In this document: positions 1 through 7,418 of the stretch, piece by piece
Layout: each line of letters begins with the position of its first letter
Numbering within the stretch: position 1 is the stretch's first letter
Source: a virus
Direction: 5' to 3' (one strand)
Virus record (IMG/VR): IMGVR_UViG_3300023116_000059
Coordinates: 1-55,041 of that record
DNA: 55,041 nucleotides
Translations under genes and position numbers: made by a program
The notes under the pieces: generated by a model
Database searches by the model: none
Told to the model about the DNA's origin: nothing
Seen by the model: the letters and a program-made list of their open reading frames with translations, nothing else

Positions 1-15
1 TCTTGTGTATGCCAT
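1..15 (-). CDS. 17: Start of terminase large subunit gp17 (partial)
   Basis: Only the first five codons (MAYTR) lie in the window; the gene runs off the left edge. The start is supported by a good ribosome-binding site (GAGGTG) about 8 bases upstream and by a GATAAATA late box just before it. The identity is inferred from T4 gene order: gp13, gp14, gp15 and gp16 precede it, and gp17, the packaging ATPase/nuclease, follows gp16 in T4-like phages. Five residues cannot prove the family. Confidence 0.6.
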
Positions 16-34
16 CTAGATTACACCTCTGAGA

Positions 35-42
35 TATTTATC
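35..42 (-). promoter_or_regulatory. T4-type late promoter box upstream of gp17
   Basis: The minus strand reads GATAAATA, matching the T4-like late -10 core. It includes the TAA stop codon of gp16 and lies about 20 bases before the gp17 start. Recognition by a gp55-like late sigma factor is inferred from the match. Confidence 0.5.
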
Positions 43-439
43 TCTTGTTGCCGTTCATCTGCTTCAGCATCTTCTGAAGTTCCGCAGTGCTACCGACAAA
101 CATAGCGTTGTTGGTGACCTTGGATGGACCTTTCTTTTCTTCGTCAAGATCCTTCATTTTCTTATGAAGATCCTGTAGTTTCTCAGTCATGTCTGCAACA
201 TGCTTCATTGCCGCTACAGCGACCTCATACGCTCTTGGGTGCCCTGACTCCTGAGCGACCTCTAAAGCGCCTCTGACCGCCTCCTGACCCTGATCTATGA
301 GGCTGTATAGTTCGCCTCTGGTATATTCATAATCTTTTTGGCGATCGTCATCAGTTTTCTCAACCTTTACTGGTGGTTTATCCACCACAGGTTCAGCACT
401 GATATTGAGGATCCCCTCCATGTTTTCTTCTAGGCTCAT
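38..439 (-). CDS. 16: Terminase small subunit gp16
   Basis: This 133-residue protein is the DNA-recognition and regulatory subunit of the packaging motor; in T4 it forms rings that control the gp17 ATPase/nuclease. The acidic N-terminus (about residues 1-35) leads into a predicted helical centre (about 45-105) with coiled-coil character around DMTEKLQDLHKKMKDLDEE, as in T4 gp16. The C-terminal stretch TNNAMFVGSTAELQKMLK is, from memory, typical of cyanophage gp16. Its ATG overlaps the gp15 stop codon in an ATGA arrangement, which suggests coupled translation. The length is somewhat below T4 gp16 (164 residues). Its position directly before gp17 agrees with the assignment. Confidence 0.88.
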   Translation of the reverse strand: MSLEENMEGILNISAEPVVDKPPVKVEKTDDDRQKDYEYTRGELYSLIDQGQEAVRGALEVAQESGHPRAYEVAVAAMKHVADMTEKLQDLHKKMKDLDEEKKGPSKVTNNAMFVGSTAELQKMLKQMNGNKR

Positions 440-1236
440 AAGAATTCAATTCCTTCATTAAATCCAAAGTCATCACCAGCATCAACCAGAGCGTCATCAT
501 TAACATCAATGACACCATCTTCGTTGATATCGGTAACTGCTTTGGGAGTATATGTTCGTGTAACTGTTCTGCGATTGACAGATAAATCTCCAATTGTTTC
601 GTGGATGATTGCTTTCTTGATGACATCCGCAGTATTGTAAGGACCGTAGAGATAAGACTTCATTGTGAAGTTTAGAGTGTAAACAATATATCTACGCTCT
701 AAAAAACTATCATCCCATGCATCTTCATAACTTACATTATTCAAAACAATAGCAATATCTCTCTTCTCATTCATGTCTGGGATCATGTTGAGAGTTAATG
801 AAAATGATGGTTGAAAATATGGTAGAATTTGCTCTACAATTTGCAAAGCATCGTCTTGAGATTTTGCAATAACTCCTAGTTCAAAACTTAGATTATAAGG
901 AATAGGAACATATTGCACTCGGACTTCATTACCATTACCATCAATGATCGTTTTATATTTTTGAATTGGTGATGTCTTACGGGTAGAATCGTAGTCAATG
1001 CTTGTCATCTCAAAATAGAGACGTGGTAGAGTGATTGCTACTTTTCTAGTTGATGCTCCTTCTTCTAAACGAACTAGGAATTTTTGTTTAGGTCCATAAG
1101 CTAATGGAACTTTTATTTCTTCCAGAACTGTCCCATCACTAGGATCTGTACTTTTCAATGTGATATTATTGAAAAGCGTACCAAATGCTACAATATTTTT
1201 GCGAACAATTTGATTGTAAAAATGTGACCCTAACAT
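436..1236 (-). CDS. 15: Tail sheath stabiliser and completion protein gp15
   Basis: This 266-residue protein is the likely terminator of the contractile tail; T4 gp15 (272 residues) caps tube and sheath and joins the tail to the neck. It begins MLGSHFYNQIVRKNIVAFG, a pattern like the start of T4-like gp15, followed by a mixed alpha/beta body. The final 35 residues are acidic with repeated DxNxDG-like loops (around INEDGVIDVNDD), which resemble calcium-binding loops. It starts inside the TAATG formed with the gp14 stop codon and ends in an ATGA overlap with gp16, so gp14-gp15-gp16 read as one coupled unit. The family call rests on length, the N-terminal pattern and gene order. Confidence 0.85.
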   Translation of the reverse strand: MLGSHFYNQIVRKNIVAFGTLFNNITLKSTDPSDGTVLEEIKVPLAYGPKQKFLVRLEEGASTRKVAITLPRLYFEMTSIDYDSTRKTSPIQKYKTIIDGNGNEVRVQYVPIPYNLSFELGVIAKSQDDALQIVEQILPYFQPSFSLTLNMIPDMNEKRDIAIVLNNVSYEDAWDDSFLERRYIVYTLNFTMKSYLYGPYNTADVIKKAIIHETIGDLSVNRRTVTRTYTPKAVTDINEDGVIDVNDDALVDAGDDFGFNEGIEFL

Positions 1237-2360
1237 TAGATACTACCTGTATAATTACCAGCTTCACCAAACGGATTTCCTTCCGTCCAATCAATGATGT
1301 CGTCAGCTTCATCTTCGATCACTCTATTTTGATCGTAGTTGCTGTTCACATTATTTAGAGTGTCAAATGTCTCTGGAGACCACTTAGCACCAGAAGTTAG
1401 ACCAGTAATTACTTCAGCAGTAGTAAACGTTCCTGTTCTGTTGATGACTTGGAGAGATCTGGTTGTGCTATCCCAAGACTTGACTTCTGCTCTGTTGTCT
1501 TTTGGTGAGTAGTCAATGGTAACGATAGGTGCTGAAGTATACCCAGAACCACCGTTAGTGATAAGGATGCCATTAACAATACCAGTCGAGCTAACTGTTG
1601 CAGTTGCTGTTGCACCTATACCACCTCCTCCAGAAATAGTTACCGATGGTGGTGTCGCTTGCTTATAGTGTGATCCACCATCGGTAATAGTTATGCTAGT
1701 AACAGCATCACCTGTAATAGTTGATGTTGCCTTAGCAAGGAATTCATCGCCAACAATTTCTTCACCTACAATAAAGTCTCCAGATCCACCAGGATCCATG
1801 TAAAGTCTGATAGCATTATCAAAGAGTTGTTCCATCTCATCAATTTCTGCAACTCCAGTATCAAAGTCATCACTACCATATTCATAGATCTCAGCAGTGA
1901 TAGCATAGAATTGGATCTTGCCAAACTGGAAAAATGGTTCTTCCTTACCAACAAACTTGATTTCGTAGACATCTTTTGTTAGTGGAAAGTATAGTAGATC
2001 CCCTTCATTGGGTCTACTATCGATTACTAGGTTTGGATTGTGTTGTGCTACTTCTTCATCCCAACGTCTTGTAGACACACGAAAAATAATCTCATCTGTA
2101 ATTCTTAGACCGAACTTGGAGATGAACTCTGCATTGTCAGCAAAACCCTGAACATTTTGCAACAACATTTCAATTTGAAACTGTTCTTCGTACTTAGAGA
2201 AGCGTACTTCATCCAGAGTGCTGTCTTGTAGAACTATCCTAGGGATATAGTATACATCTGAACCAAACAGTTTGATTTGCTCATCCACAAGATCCTGAAC
2301 GAGACCTTGTTCGCCACTGTGACCTTGGTAGTAAGTTGGAAAGTAGGGACTGGTAGGCAT
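1236..2360 (-). CDS. 14: Neck protein gp14 with inserted Gly-rich module
   Basis: This is the neck (head-completion) protein that with gp13 forms the collar where the tail docks. The start MPTSPYFPTYYQGHSGEQ and the DVYYIPR segment are typical of T4-like gp14, as is the end around EGNPFGEAGNY. At 374 residues it is much longer than T4 gp14 (256). The extra length lies mainly near residues 205-290, a Gly/Thr-rich stretch with the repeating pattern 'GGSxYxxxPxVTI' that looks like the beta-repeat modules of the giant fibre proteins in this window. It starts one base after the gp13 stop codon and its TAA shares one base with the gp15 ATG. Confidence 0.88.
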   Translation of the reverse strand: MPTSPYFPTYYQGHSGEQGLVQDLVDEQIKLFGSDVYYIPRIVLQDSTLDEVRFSKYEEQFQIEMLLQNVQGFADNAEFISKFGLRITDEIIFRVSTRRWDEEVAQHNPNLVIDSRPNEGDLLYFPLTKDVYEIKFVGKEEPFFQFGKIQFYAITAEIYEYGSDDFDTGVAEIDEMEQLFDNAIRLYMDPGGSGDFIVGEEIVGDEFLAKATSTITGDAVTSITITDGGSHYKQATPPSVTISGGGGIGATATATVSSTGIVNGILITNGGSGYTSAPIVTIDYSPKDNRAEVKSWDSTTRSLQVINRTGTFTTAEVITGLTSGAKWSPETFDTLNNVNSNYDQNRVIEDEADDIIDWTEGNPFGEAGNYTGSI

Positions 2361-2361
2361 C

Positions 2362-3162
2362 TTATCCGATCATATCCATTGGTGGGATTGCATACTTGCT
2401 GAGAACTTCGCTTTCGATTTTCTCAATTTCTGCTAGTGCGTCTGTGTAGATTTCTCTACCGTTAAGAGTAACACCGCCAGGTAATTGAACGTTGTTATAC
2501 TTAATTAGATTCATGCCCCACATCTTTTTCATCAGTGAGGTAGCATATCTTTTTACAAACATATCATTATACATTTCCGTAGCGTCTGTTGGATCAATAA
2601 GACGATGACACTCAATGAGGATATTAGACCCTTCTTTGAGAAAGTCTTTATCTAAATCCATATAGAGACGATCGCGGCGTTGTGTATATCTAAATTGCTG
2701 GAAGGATCCATTGTTAAGAACCATATCCAGTGTCTCTAGATATTGCTTGTTCATGTAATAGTTAAGAATATCAAGTGATCCAAATGCATAGAGATCATTC
2801 AAGAACAGTTGATATTCAACACCAAAAAGATTCGAACGGATTGAATTGCTGACAAGACCAAATACTCTGGTGATACCAACTACATGATCTGGGATTGGAA
2901 TATAGTTAGTAGTCTCTTTCCAGTCCGTTGATCCCTCTGTAGTAGTTACACTAGCAGCGAATCTTGTCTTATCATCAGCAGTAATTTCATGGAATAGATA
3001 TGCACGCTCCATACCGTTGTAGCAGTTCTCTTGAAAGAACTGAATGGTATCATCAATAACGTTGTTTACTTGCTCGTCATCAATGTTAACTTGGAGAACA
3101 GGCTCACCAAGCTGCCTCTTACAGTATGTGATAAGTTCAGCTCTTGAATTTGGAGATGCCAT
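2362..3162 (-). CDS. 13: Neck protein gp13
   Basis: This 266-residue neck protein partners gp14. The family pattern is clear: RAELITYCKRQLGEPVLQVN near the N-terminus, then NIDDEQVNNVIDDTIQFFQE, an aromatic-rich centre, and a C-terminal helix with EIEKIESEVL. I chose the ATG giving MASPNSRAEL because family members start like this. A TTG three codons upstream (at 3171) is an alternative that lies closer to the AGAAGG ribosome-binding site, which sits in the 3' arm of a strong hairpin (see 3172-3206). The next gene, gp14, follows after one base. Confidence 0.9.
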   Translation of the reverse strand: MASPNSRAELITYCKRQLGEPVLQVNIDDEQVNNVIDDTIQFFQENCYNGMERAYLFHEITADDKTRFAASVTTTEGSTDWKETTNYIPIPDHVVGITRVFGLVSNSIRSNLFGVEYQLFLNDLYAFGSLDILNYYMNKQYLETLDMVLNNGSFQQFRYTQRRDRLYMDLDKDFLKEGSNILIECHRLIDPTDATEMYNDMFVKRYATSLMKKMWGMNLIKYNNVQLPGGVTLNGREIYTDALAEIEKIESEVLSKYAIPPMDMIG

Positions 3163-3171
3163 TACACACAA

Positions 3172-3206
3172 AAATCCCTTCTTACCTATTTAGGAAGAAG
3201 GGATTT
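3172..3206 (-). terminator. Terminator-like hairpin carrying the gp13 ribosome-binding site
   Basis: A perfect 12-bp stem (AAATCCCTTCTT / AAGAAGGGATTT) extends by CCT/AGG to 15 bp with one bulge and a 4-base loop, followed on the minus strand by a run of five T. It looks like an intrinsic terminator behind the 61-residue gene. The AGAAGG ribosome-binding site of gp13 lies in the 3' arm, so transcripts spanning the whole hairpin would hide it. Confidence 0.75.
3187..3193 (-). promoter_or_regulatory. Possible late box in the hairpin loop before gp13
   Basis: The minus strand reads CTAAATA, a variant of the late -10 core that also fits other sites in this window. A transcript starting some 6-8 bases downstream would begin in the 3' arm and lack the 5' arm, leaving the gp13 ribosome-binding site free. 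This is inference by analogy with T4 genes e, soc and 49. Confidence 0.4.
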
Positions 3207-3208
3207 AG

Positions 3209-3216
3209 TATTTATT
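3209..3216 (-). promoter_or_regulatory. Late promoter box overlapping a stop codon
   Basis: AATAAATA on the minus strand matches the late -10 core and contains the TAA stop codon of the 61-residue gene. A transcript from here would include the complete hairpin before gp13. Confidence 0.45.
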
Positions 3217-3397
3217 CTGCTGGTGTTTCTTCTGGCGTTTTTGATTCTCCTGCTAGAAGTCCAAGAGTTTCCAATCCACCAGTTAACTTTAATCTGTATT
3301 CTTTTGCTTTCTCTAGTTGCTTTTCCAGTTCAATAATTTGTTTTTCTGTTTCAGCAATCTGCTTTTCAAAATTTTCTTTAAGTTGTGTAGGATCCAT
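3212..3397 (-). CDS. Small coiled-coil protein, function unknown
   Basis: This 61-residue protein has a nearly continuous Glu/Lys/Gln-rich heptad pattern over residues 4-40 (for example KQIAETEKQIIELEKQLEKA), which predicts a coiled coil. A short hydrophobic segment (GGLETLGLLAG) and a Pro/Glu tail follow. A clear ribosome-binding site (GAGG, 7 bases before the ATG) supports the start. It sits between another small coiled-coil gene and gp13, and a hairpin follows its stop codon. I do not recognise a named family. A small structural or assembly role would fit the location. Confidence 0.72.
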   Translation of the reverse strand: MDPTQLKENFEKQIAETEKQIIELEKQLEKAKEYRLKLTGGLETLGLLAGESKTPEETPAE

Positions 3398-3404
3398 AAT
3401 AACC

Positions 3405-3698
3405 TCAAGTGAATGTAATTTTAGACTCTTCTTTCAGAATTTTTGTTCTGATAAGATCCATAGTTTCTAGTGCTGCCTCAAGTTTAGTAACCATGGTTTT
3501 GAGACCATTGTACTCAGTAAGATCAACACGAGTCATGGAAGCTGTAGCTGCTTCTAGTTCTTTGCCTTTTGCTTCTACACGCTCTCTTGCTTCAGTTAAC
3601 TGAGAAACAAAACCTTCCCACATAGAATCAAAAGTAACTTCTTCTTCTTGTGTTTCTTCTTCTTGTGTTTCTTCTGTAATTACAACTTCGTCAGACAT
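3405..3698 (-). CDS. Acidic coiled-coil protein, function unknown
   Basis: This 97-residue protein has a very acidic N-terminus holding an EETQE duplication, encoded by an exact 15-bp tandem repeat. Helical segments follow, including LTEARERVEAKGKELEAATA and a Leu/Met heptad stretch near residues 65-90. The ribosome-binding site GAGGT before the ATG overlaps the TGA stop codon of the upstream oxygenase-like gene. A consensus TATAAATA box lies 20-30 bases upstream of the start, so it probably has its own late transcript. No named family is recognised. Confidence 0.72.
   Translation of the reverse strand: MSDEVVITEETQEEETQEEEVTFDSMWEGFVSQLTEARERVEAKGKELEAATASMTRVDLTEYNGLKTMVTKLEAALETMDLIRTKILKEESKITFT
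3642..3671. repeat. 15-bp perfect tandem duplication
   Basis: The unit TTCTTCTTGTGTTTC (plus strand) occurs twice in direct succession inside the 97-residue gene and doubles its EETQE segment. This is probably a replication-slippage product. Confidence 0.85.
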
Positions 3699-3707
3699 AG
3701 TAATACC

Positions 3708-4283
3708 TCATGGTGATTTATTTATAGTTCGTGTAGATTGGTCCATTCCAAGGTGTGGTCGGGTATCCCACTTAAGATGTGAATACTTTCCATCAGCATA
3801 AACATACTGCAGAAACGCTTGTACATGTTCAGTACCTGTGTATGGATTTCTCCAATGCGGTATCTCCGCACCAGATGAAATTACGATACTACCAGGATCT
3901 AGATCAAATTCTTTTGTTTCTCCATTAACCTCAAAACACAATGGCCATGGTGAGTCTTTACGCAGACAACAACTAGCAGTTACTTCTGAACTTGGTCTGT
4001 CTGTATGTCGTTTTAACTCACTACCATTCTCGTAAATTCTAGCATATGAGTAAGTAGGAAACAACTTTCTACCAACTGCTTCTTCTATTACTGGTTGTAT
4101 GTACAACGATAATGCTTCGAAGCACAGTGGACCATACCATGCAAATGCATTTGGAACTTCTTCCTCATCAAATCCCATGCCATTATCATAGATCCTCATG
4201 ACATCACGCATCATCGTGAACTCAAGATCCATTATCTTTACCACTTCTGGTGGTATAGCATCCTTTACTTCAAGTAAGAACAT
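3708..4283 (-). CDS. 2OG-Fe(II) oxygenase-like protein, prolyl-hydroxylase type
   Basis: A 191-residue predicted non-haem iron dioxygenase. The iron-binding HxD is visible as H93-T-D95 (LKRHTDRPSSEVTAS), in the strand context typical of prolyl 4-hydroxylase-like folds (YARIYENGSELKRHTDRP). The distal histidine is probably H143 (GAEIPHWRNP). A 2OG-anchoring Arg/Lys is less obvious than in its neighbours. Such enzymes use O2 and 2-oxoglutarate to hydroxylate a substrate; the substrate here is unknown. It is the last gene of the halogenase/oxygenase cassette and its start overlaps the upstream gene by 14 bases. A late promoter for the next gene lies inside its 3' end. Confidence 0.75.
   Translation of the reverse strand: MFLLEVKDAIPPEVVKIMDLEFTMMRDVMRIYDNGMGFDEEEVPNAFAWYGPLCFEALSLYIQPVIEEAVGRKLFPTYSYARIYENGSELKRHTDRPSSEVTASCCLRKDSPWPLCFEVNGETKEFDLDPGSIVISSGAEIPHWRNPYTGTEHVQAFLQYVYADGKYSHLKWDTRPHLGMDQSTRTINKSP
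3719..3726 (-). promoter_or_regulatory. Consensus late promoter TATAAATA
   Basis: An exact T4 late -10 octamer on the minus strand, inside the last codons of the oxygenase-like gene and about 20 bases before the ATG of the 97-residue gene. It would start a transcript entering the neck gene block. Confidence 0.6.
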
Positions 4284-4944
4284 AATGATTTCTATCTAGA
4301 TTTGTATAAGATGGTTCATACTTCTTAGACCTACATGGAATGCTAATGGATAATCTCTTATTAGATGGAATTGCTTGGTGAAATGTGCGAGAAGGTATGT
4401 AGATTACATCGCCAGGTTCTAGTGTCTCTTCAAATTCCAAATCTAATTTGGGTATCATACTGTTAATTTCTTCTTGGGGAAGTAAATCAGATGCAACATT
4501 TTTGAATAATCTCCATGTTGTAGTTCCTTCCACTTGAACAATAAAGTTTGGTGGAATATCTACATGGGGAGCAAAAGACTGAGACTTTGAAAGACCGCCG
4601 TATATGTGTGCATCACAAAGAACTGGGAAATATTCTTCTATAAGTTTACATAGATCATTAATCTCTTTGTTGTATGAAGAATATTGTAAGATAACAAAAC
4701 ACAATCCTTGGCGAATCTTATCGACAATAAATCTCTTGTCTTGTACATAATTACCATACCAAAAATACTTCTGATATGGAATATCAATTTTGTTGCCAGC
4801 CTCAATAAGTTCAACAAACAGTTTATTGGTATTAATAATCTCCTCTACAATTTTCCAAGATACCAATCCGCTGGGATCAATAACTTCTCTTCCAACAACT
4901 GGTTTGTCGTTGTACTTATCAATTTTACCCAAAAAGTTTTTCAT
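4270..4944 (-). CDS. JmjC/cupin-like oxygenase
   Basis: A 224-residue cupin-type protein resembling JmjC hydroxylases. The metal triad is visible as H127-V-D129 (SFAPHVDIPPNFIVQVEG) and distal H189 (PSRTFHQAIPS). Between them lie the usual VQVEGTTTWRLF strand and the LEPGDVIYIPSR turn that precede the distal His in this family. Related enzymes hydroxylate amino-acid side chains or small metabolites; nothing here fixes the substrate. It overlaps the gene before it by 20 bases and the gene after it by 14 bases, so it belongs to the same coupled cassette. Base composition is very AT-rich (one 60-base line, 4621-4680, has 16 G+C). Confidence 0.78.
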   Translation of the reverse strand: MKNFLGKIDKYNDKPVVGREVIDPSGLVSWKIVEEIINTNKLFVELIEAGNKIDIPYQKYFWYGNYVQDKRFIVDKIRQGLCFVILQYSSYNKEINDLCKLIEEYFPVLCDAHIYGGLSKSQSFAPHVDIPPNFIVQVEGTTTWRLFKNVASDLLPQEEINSMIPKLDLEFEETLEPGDVIYIPSRTFHQAIPSNKRLSISIPCRSKKYEPSYTNLDRNHYVLT

Positions 4945-5515
4945 GAAAATTAAATGTTAAGACCACTCGTGCGTTTGTTTCTTTGGGTGAAGAACTTGCA
5001 TGGTATTGCTTACCATCAAAAATTGCAATCCTACCTTGTTTTGGTGTGATGCGATGCATTACACTATATTCATTAGACTCTTCTGTCTCGTTGAATACAA
5101 ATGTATCACCGTCAGAATCATTCACATAATATAAACATGTGAATGTTTGACCAGTAACTATTTCTGGATTGTGATCAATGTGGGGATGATTCCACTCTTG
5201 CTTAAATTCTCTATTGTTCCAAACATTGGAAATATTCAATCCACATCTAATTCTAAACAAATGTAATGGTTTATGATACCCAATCTGTTCTTCAATAAAA
5301 AATGACATCCATTTAAAATAGTCATAAGAAGATCCTCTGGGATTGTATTCGTTGAATGGTGTGTGGTGAAATCCTGGTTGAGCATACTCACCTTGAACAA
5401 ATGCATTCCTAGTGATGTCTTGGATGTAATACCAAGGAAAATAATCACCAAAGCAATAACTATGAAGATCTTCTTGTAAACGAACAGGTACTATATTGTC
5501 AACTACTTTAAACAT
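4925..5515 (-). CDS. 2OG-Fe(II) oxygenase
   Basis: A 196-residue predicted dioxygenase with a clean motif set: H112-I-D114 within EWNHPHIDHNPE, distal H172 (GKQYHASSSPKETNARVVL), and R183 eleven residues later, which suits 2-oxoglutarate binding. The TCLYYVNDSDGDTFVF strand and the GRIAIFDG turn before the distal His are characteristic of the superfamily. It is part of the cassette, with an 8-base overlap to the previous gene and a 20-base overlap to the next. Comparable single genes are common in cyanophages; the substrate is unknown. Confidence 0.82.
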   Translation of the reverse strand: MFKVVDNIVPVRLQEDLHSYCFGDYFPWYYIQDITRNAFVQGEYAQPGFHHTPFNEYNPRGSSYDYFKWMSFFIEEQIGYHKPLHLFRIRCGLNISNVWNNREFKQEWNHPHIDHNPEIVTGQTFTCLYYVNDSDGDTFVFNETEESNEYSVMHRITPKQGRIAIFDGKQYHASSSPKETNARVVLTFNFHEKLFG

Positions 5516-6092
5516 TTTTTGCCCTCACATTAAACGCCATTGATATTCTATCATCATTACTACTAGACTTTTCTACAGAGTGTCGCAACCACGATGGAAA
5601 TATAACCATCATATTTGGAATGCTATTATACCTCCACATTGATGCTGCTAATCTGGAAGTATTAATTCCAAACTTAGATGCAATCATATAATCTTCATTT
5701 GAGTCTCTCTCAAAATTGATACCACCAGCATTCACATCCGACTTAATGTAAACACATCCAGAAAAACATGAACCCACATGTGCATGAGATTTATTGTAAT
5801 CTCCTTTCTTGTTAATGTTGAACCAAAAGTTTTGCAACTCTGGTATATCTTGTGAACCATATTCGAGAAAACACATACGAAGGTTTCCCTTTAAGAACTT
5901 TAGAAAGTTCTCAAATAGTTCTGGTGGTAGTTGATCTTCTGTGAAATCTTCTGATTGCCAACCTCCAGCATTAGAGATGACTCTTCCGTCACTTCTCTCG
6001 CGCAAGTTGTAAACAAATTCTTCTACTTTTGGTAGATCTAAGTTTGCGTCAACCGACCAAATGGGAGTCGGGAAAATATATTCAAGATTCAT
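5508..6092 (-). CDS. Putative 2OG-Fe(II) oxygenase, TIGR02466-like
   Basis: I start this 194-residue protein at MNLEYIFPTPIW because its ATG overlaps the TGA of the preceding gene (ATGA) and because this family typically opens with a 'PTPIW' stretch. A longer reading frame beginning ten codons upstream is less likely. Family-like features are NFWFNINKKGDYNKSHAHVG (H103, H105), the strand CVYIKSD, and FPSWLRHSV (H171) followed by R182 eleven residues on, with RISMAFN at the end. The proximal metal motif reads HxH rather than HxD, as I recall for this family. The substrate is unknown. Confidence 0.75.
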   Translation of the reverse strand: MNLEYIFPTPIWSVDANLDLPKVEEFVYNLRERSDGRVISNAGGWQSEDFTEDQLPPELFENFLKFLKGNLRMCFLEYGSQDIPELQNFWFNINKKGDYNKSHAHVGSCFSGCVYIKSDVNAGGINFERDSNEDYMIASKFGINTSRLAASMWRYNSIPNMMVIFPSWLRHSVEKSSSNDDRISMAFNVRAKNV

Positions 6093-6829
6093 ACAGTAAA
6101 TGTCGCAAAAGTATGTGACCATCTAAAATCTACACTGTCTTCAATATATGGAGTGTGTGAGATATTTGGATGATACATCGTCATACAACTATATTTAGTT
6201 GGTGCCATGCCAAGGGGTTCGAACCCCCAGTAGAGTGCTTCTTCATCCGAGAAGTTGGTAAACCTCTCTTCCCTTTCTCTAGCACCCATGCTGTGCCACT
6301 CGTTGTATAAAGGATGCTCAGAGTCAACATGGAAGTCATAACTAACGCCATACTCTTTTCCTTTGTATTTGAATATACGAGTGCCAGTCTCGGTTTCTGT
6401 GTGATCTGTAAACCATAGATTTGCTACAAGACCACTACCGTAGTCTCTGTGTGGTAGTCTCCACCTTTTGATAGGTCTACATTCATCTTTCCAATATAGA
6501 TTTCCCCAATCATTAAATCCAGTTCTATATGGAGGTGGACCATATATGTTACTAATCAATTTATTAATTTTGTTTGTAGCAAATGTTGCTAAATGAATAG
6601 TGGCGAAAGGATTTGTATCTTCAAACTCTGGTTCATTGTTCATGCGCCAAATAGGATTTGAATTTACGAATTTTTTAAATTTTTCAAAACTACCATCAAC
6701 AAAAGGGCACTCAGTTACCCAGTAACCGATGCCCTTCTCTAGTTCAAAATATTCTTTTTCAATCTTTTCCTTAACAAGGATCTCTGTGTCAAAATAAACA
6801 GACGATGGATTTAATCTATTGAATTTCAT
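6089..6829 (-). CDS. DUF6445-like protein with oxygenase-like metal motif
   Basis: A 246-residue protein with an HxD-type site H127-R-D129 (RWRLPHRDYGSGLVANLWF) and a C-terminal NISHTPYIEDSVDFRW in which H225 and R236 are eleven residues apart, the spacing seen in the neighbouring dioxygenases. The order 'PHRD...LWFTD...TGTRIFKYKG' resembles DUF6445, a group that from memory often lies beside tryptophan-halogenase-like genes in bacteria. The catalytic role is inferred only. It overlaps both neighbours (14 bases and an ATGA). Confidence 0.65.
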   Translation of the reverse strand: MKFNRLNPSSVYFDTEILVKEKIEKEYFELEKGIGYWVTECPFVDGSFEKFKKFVNSNPIWRMNNEPEFEDTNPFATIHLATFATNKINKLISNIYGPPPYRTGFNDWGNLYWKDECRPIKRWRLPHRDYGSGLVANLWFTDHTETETGTRIFKYKGKEYGVSYDFHVDSEHPLYNEWHSMGAREREERFTNFSDEEALYWGFEPLGMAPTKYSCMTMYHPNISHTPYIEDSVDFRWSHTFATFTV

Positions 6830-7418
6830 GACCTATGTAATTAAAAGAGATTGCTATTCTTTCTTTATCCGAGACATATGTTGGAACTCTATGTCTTACC
6901 CACGAGGGAAACAAAATAAACTCATACTGTTCACATGGCACTGGCTCTGATATAGTATCAATTCCGTTCATAGACTTATATGGAGTTAACCTTTTAATAT
7001 AATCCAAAGGATCGCATAACTGAATATGACCATCATGAAAAGGTTTTCTAAAATAGAATACACCAGAAATATGGGAGTTGCCATAGTACCCATCATTGTG
7101 AGAATGTTCTGCTGTTGTATCTTTGCAGGTGTGGTGGTTTGCCCAAGAATCTCTTATGCGTACATCTAGATTTGCATAGTTAAGAATGTCCCAATATCTT
7201 TTTACTTCTTCTGTCAGAGGTTCGAACAACCAATCAAAAACTTTATTTTCATGTAGTGTTAAACCAAACTGTCCTGTAGACTTTCCACTTTCTCCTGCCC
7301 AATAATTTGACGGGCAATGAGAAAATGCTGACTTCAAAAAATTATAAGAATCTAAATCTTCTTGCTCGGTTGGTATAATACTACCTTCGTATATTTTTAG
7401 AGAAAATAAATTAATCAT
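6816..7418 (-). CDS. Putative 2OG-Fe(II) oxygenase, TIGR02466-like
   Basis: This 200-residue protein resembles the gene two positions downstream in layout: a substrate-side segment around DSWANHHTCKDTTAEHSHND (H105, H107, D109), the strand SGVFYFRKP, then LFPSWVRHRVPT with distal H176 and R187 eleven residues later, ending RIAISFNYIG. These are the hallmarks of the TIGR02466-type oxygenase family. The two copies differ widely outside the motifs, so they are old paralogues or independent acquisitions. It overlaps the preceding gene by 8 and the next by 14 bases. Confidence 0.76.
   Translation of the reverse strand: MINLFSLKIYEGSIIPTEQEDLDSYNFLKSAFSHCPSNYWAGESGKSTGQFGLTLHENKVFDWLFEPLTEEVKRYWDILNYANLDVRIRDSWANHHTCKDTTAEHSHNDGYYGNSHISGVFYFRKPFHDGHIQLCDPLDYIKRLTPYKSMNGIDTISEPVPCEQYEFILFPSWVRHRVPTYVSDKERIAISFNYIGHEIQ

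Noticed and set aside
6093-6122. Longer start for the TIGR02466-like gene
   Set aside because: The ten extra codons lie inside the upstream gene. The ATG in the ATGA overlap gives the expected family N-terminus.
6205-6222. GGGGTTCGAACCCCC, a sequence like a tRNA T-arm
   Set aside because: It lies inside the DUF6445-like gene, where it encodes WGFEPLG, and no acceptor, D- or anticodon arms fit around it on either strand. It is probably a chance palindrome.
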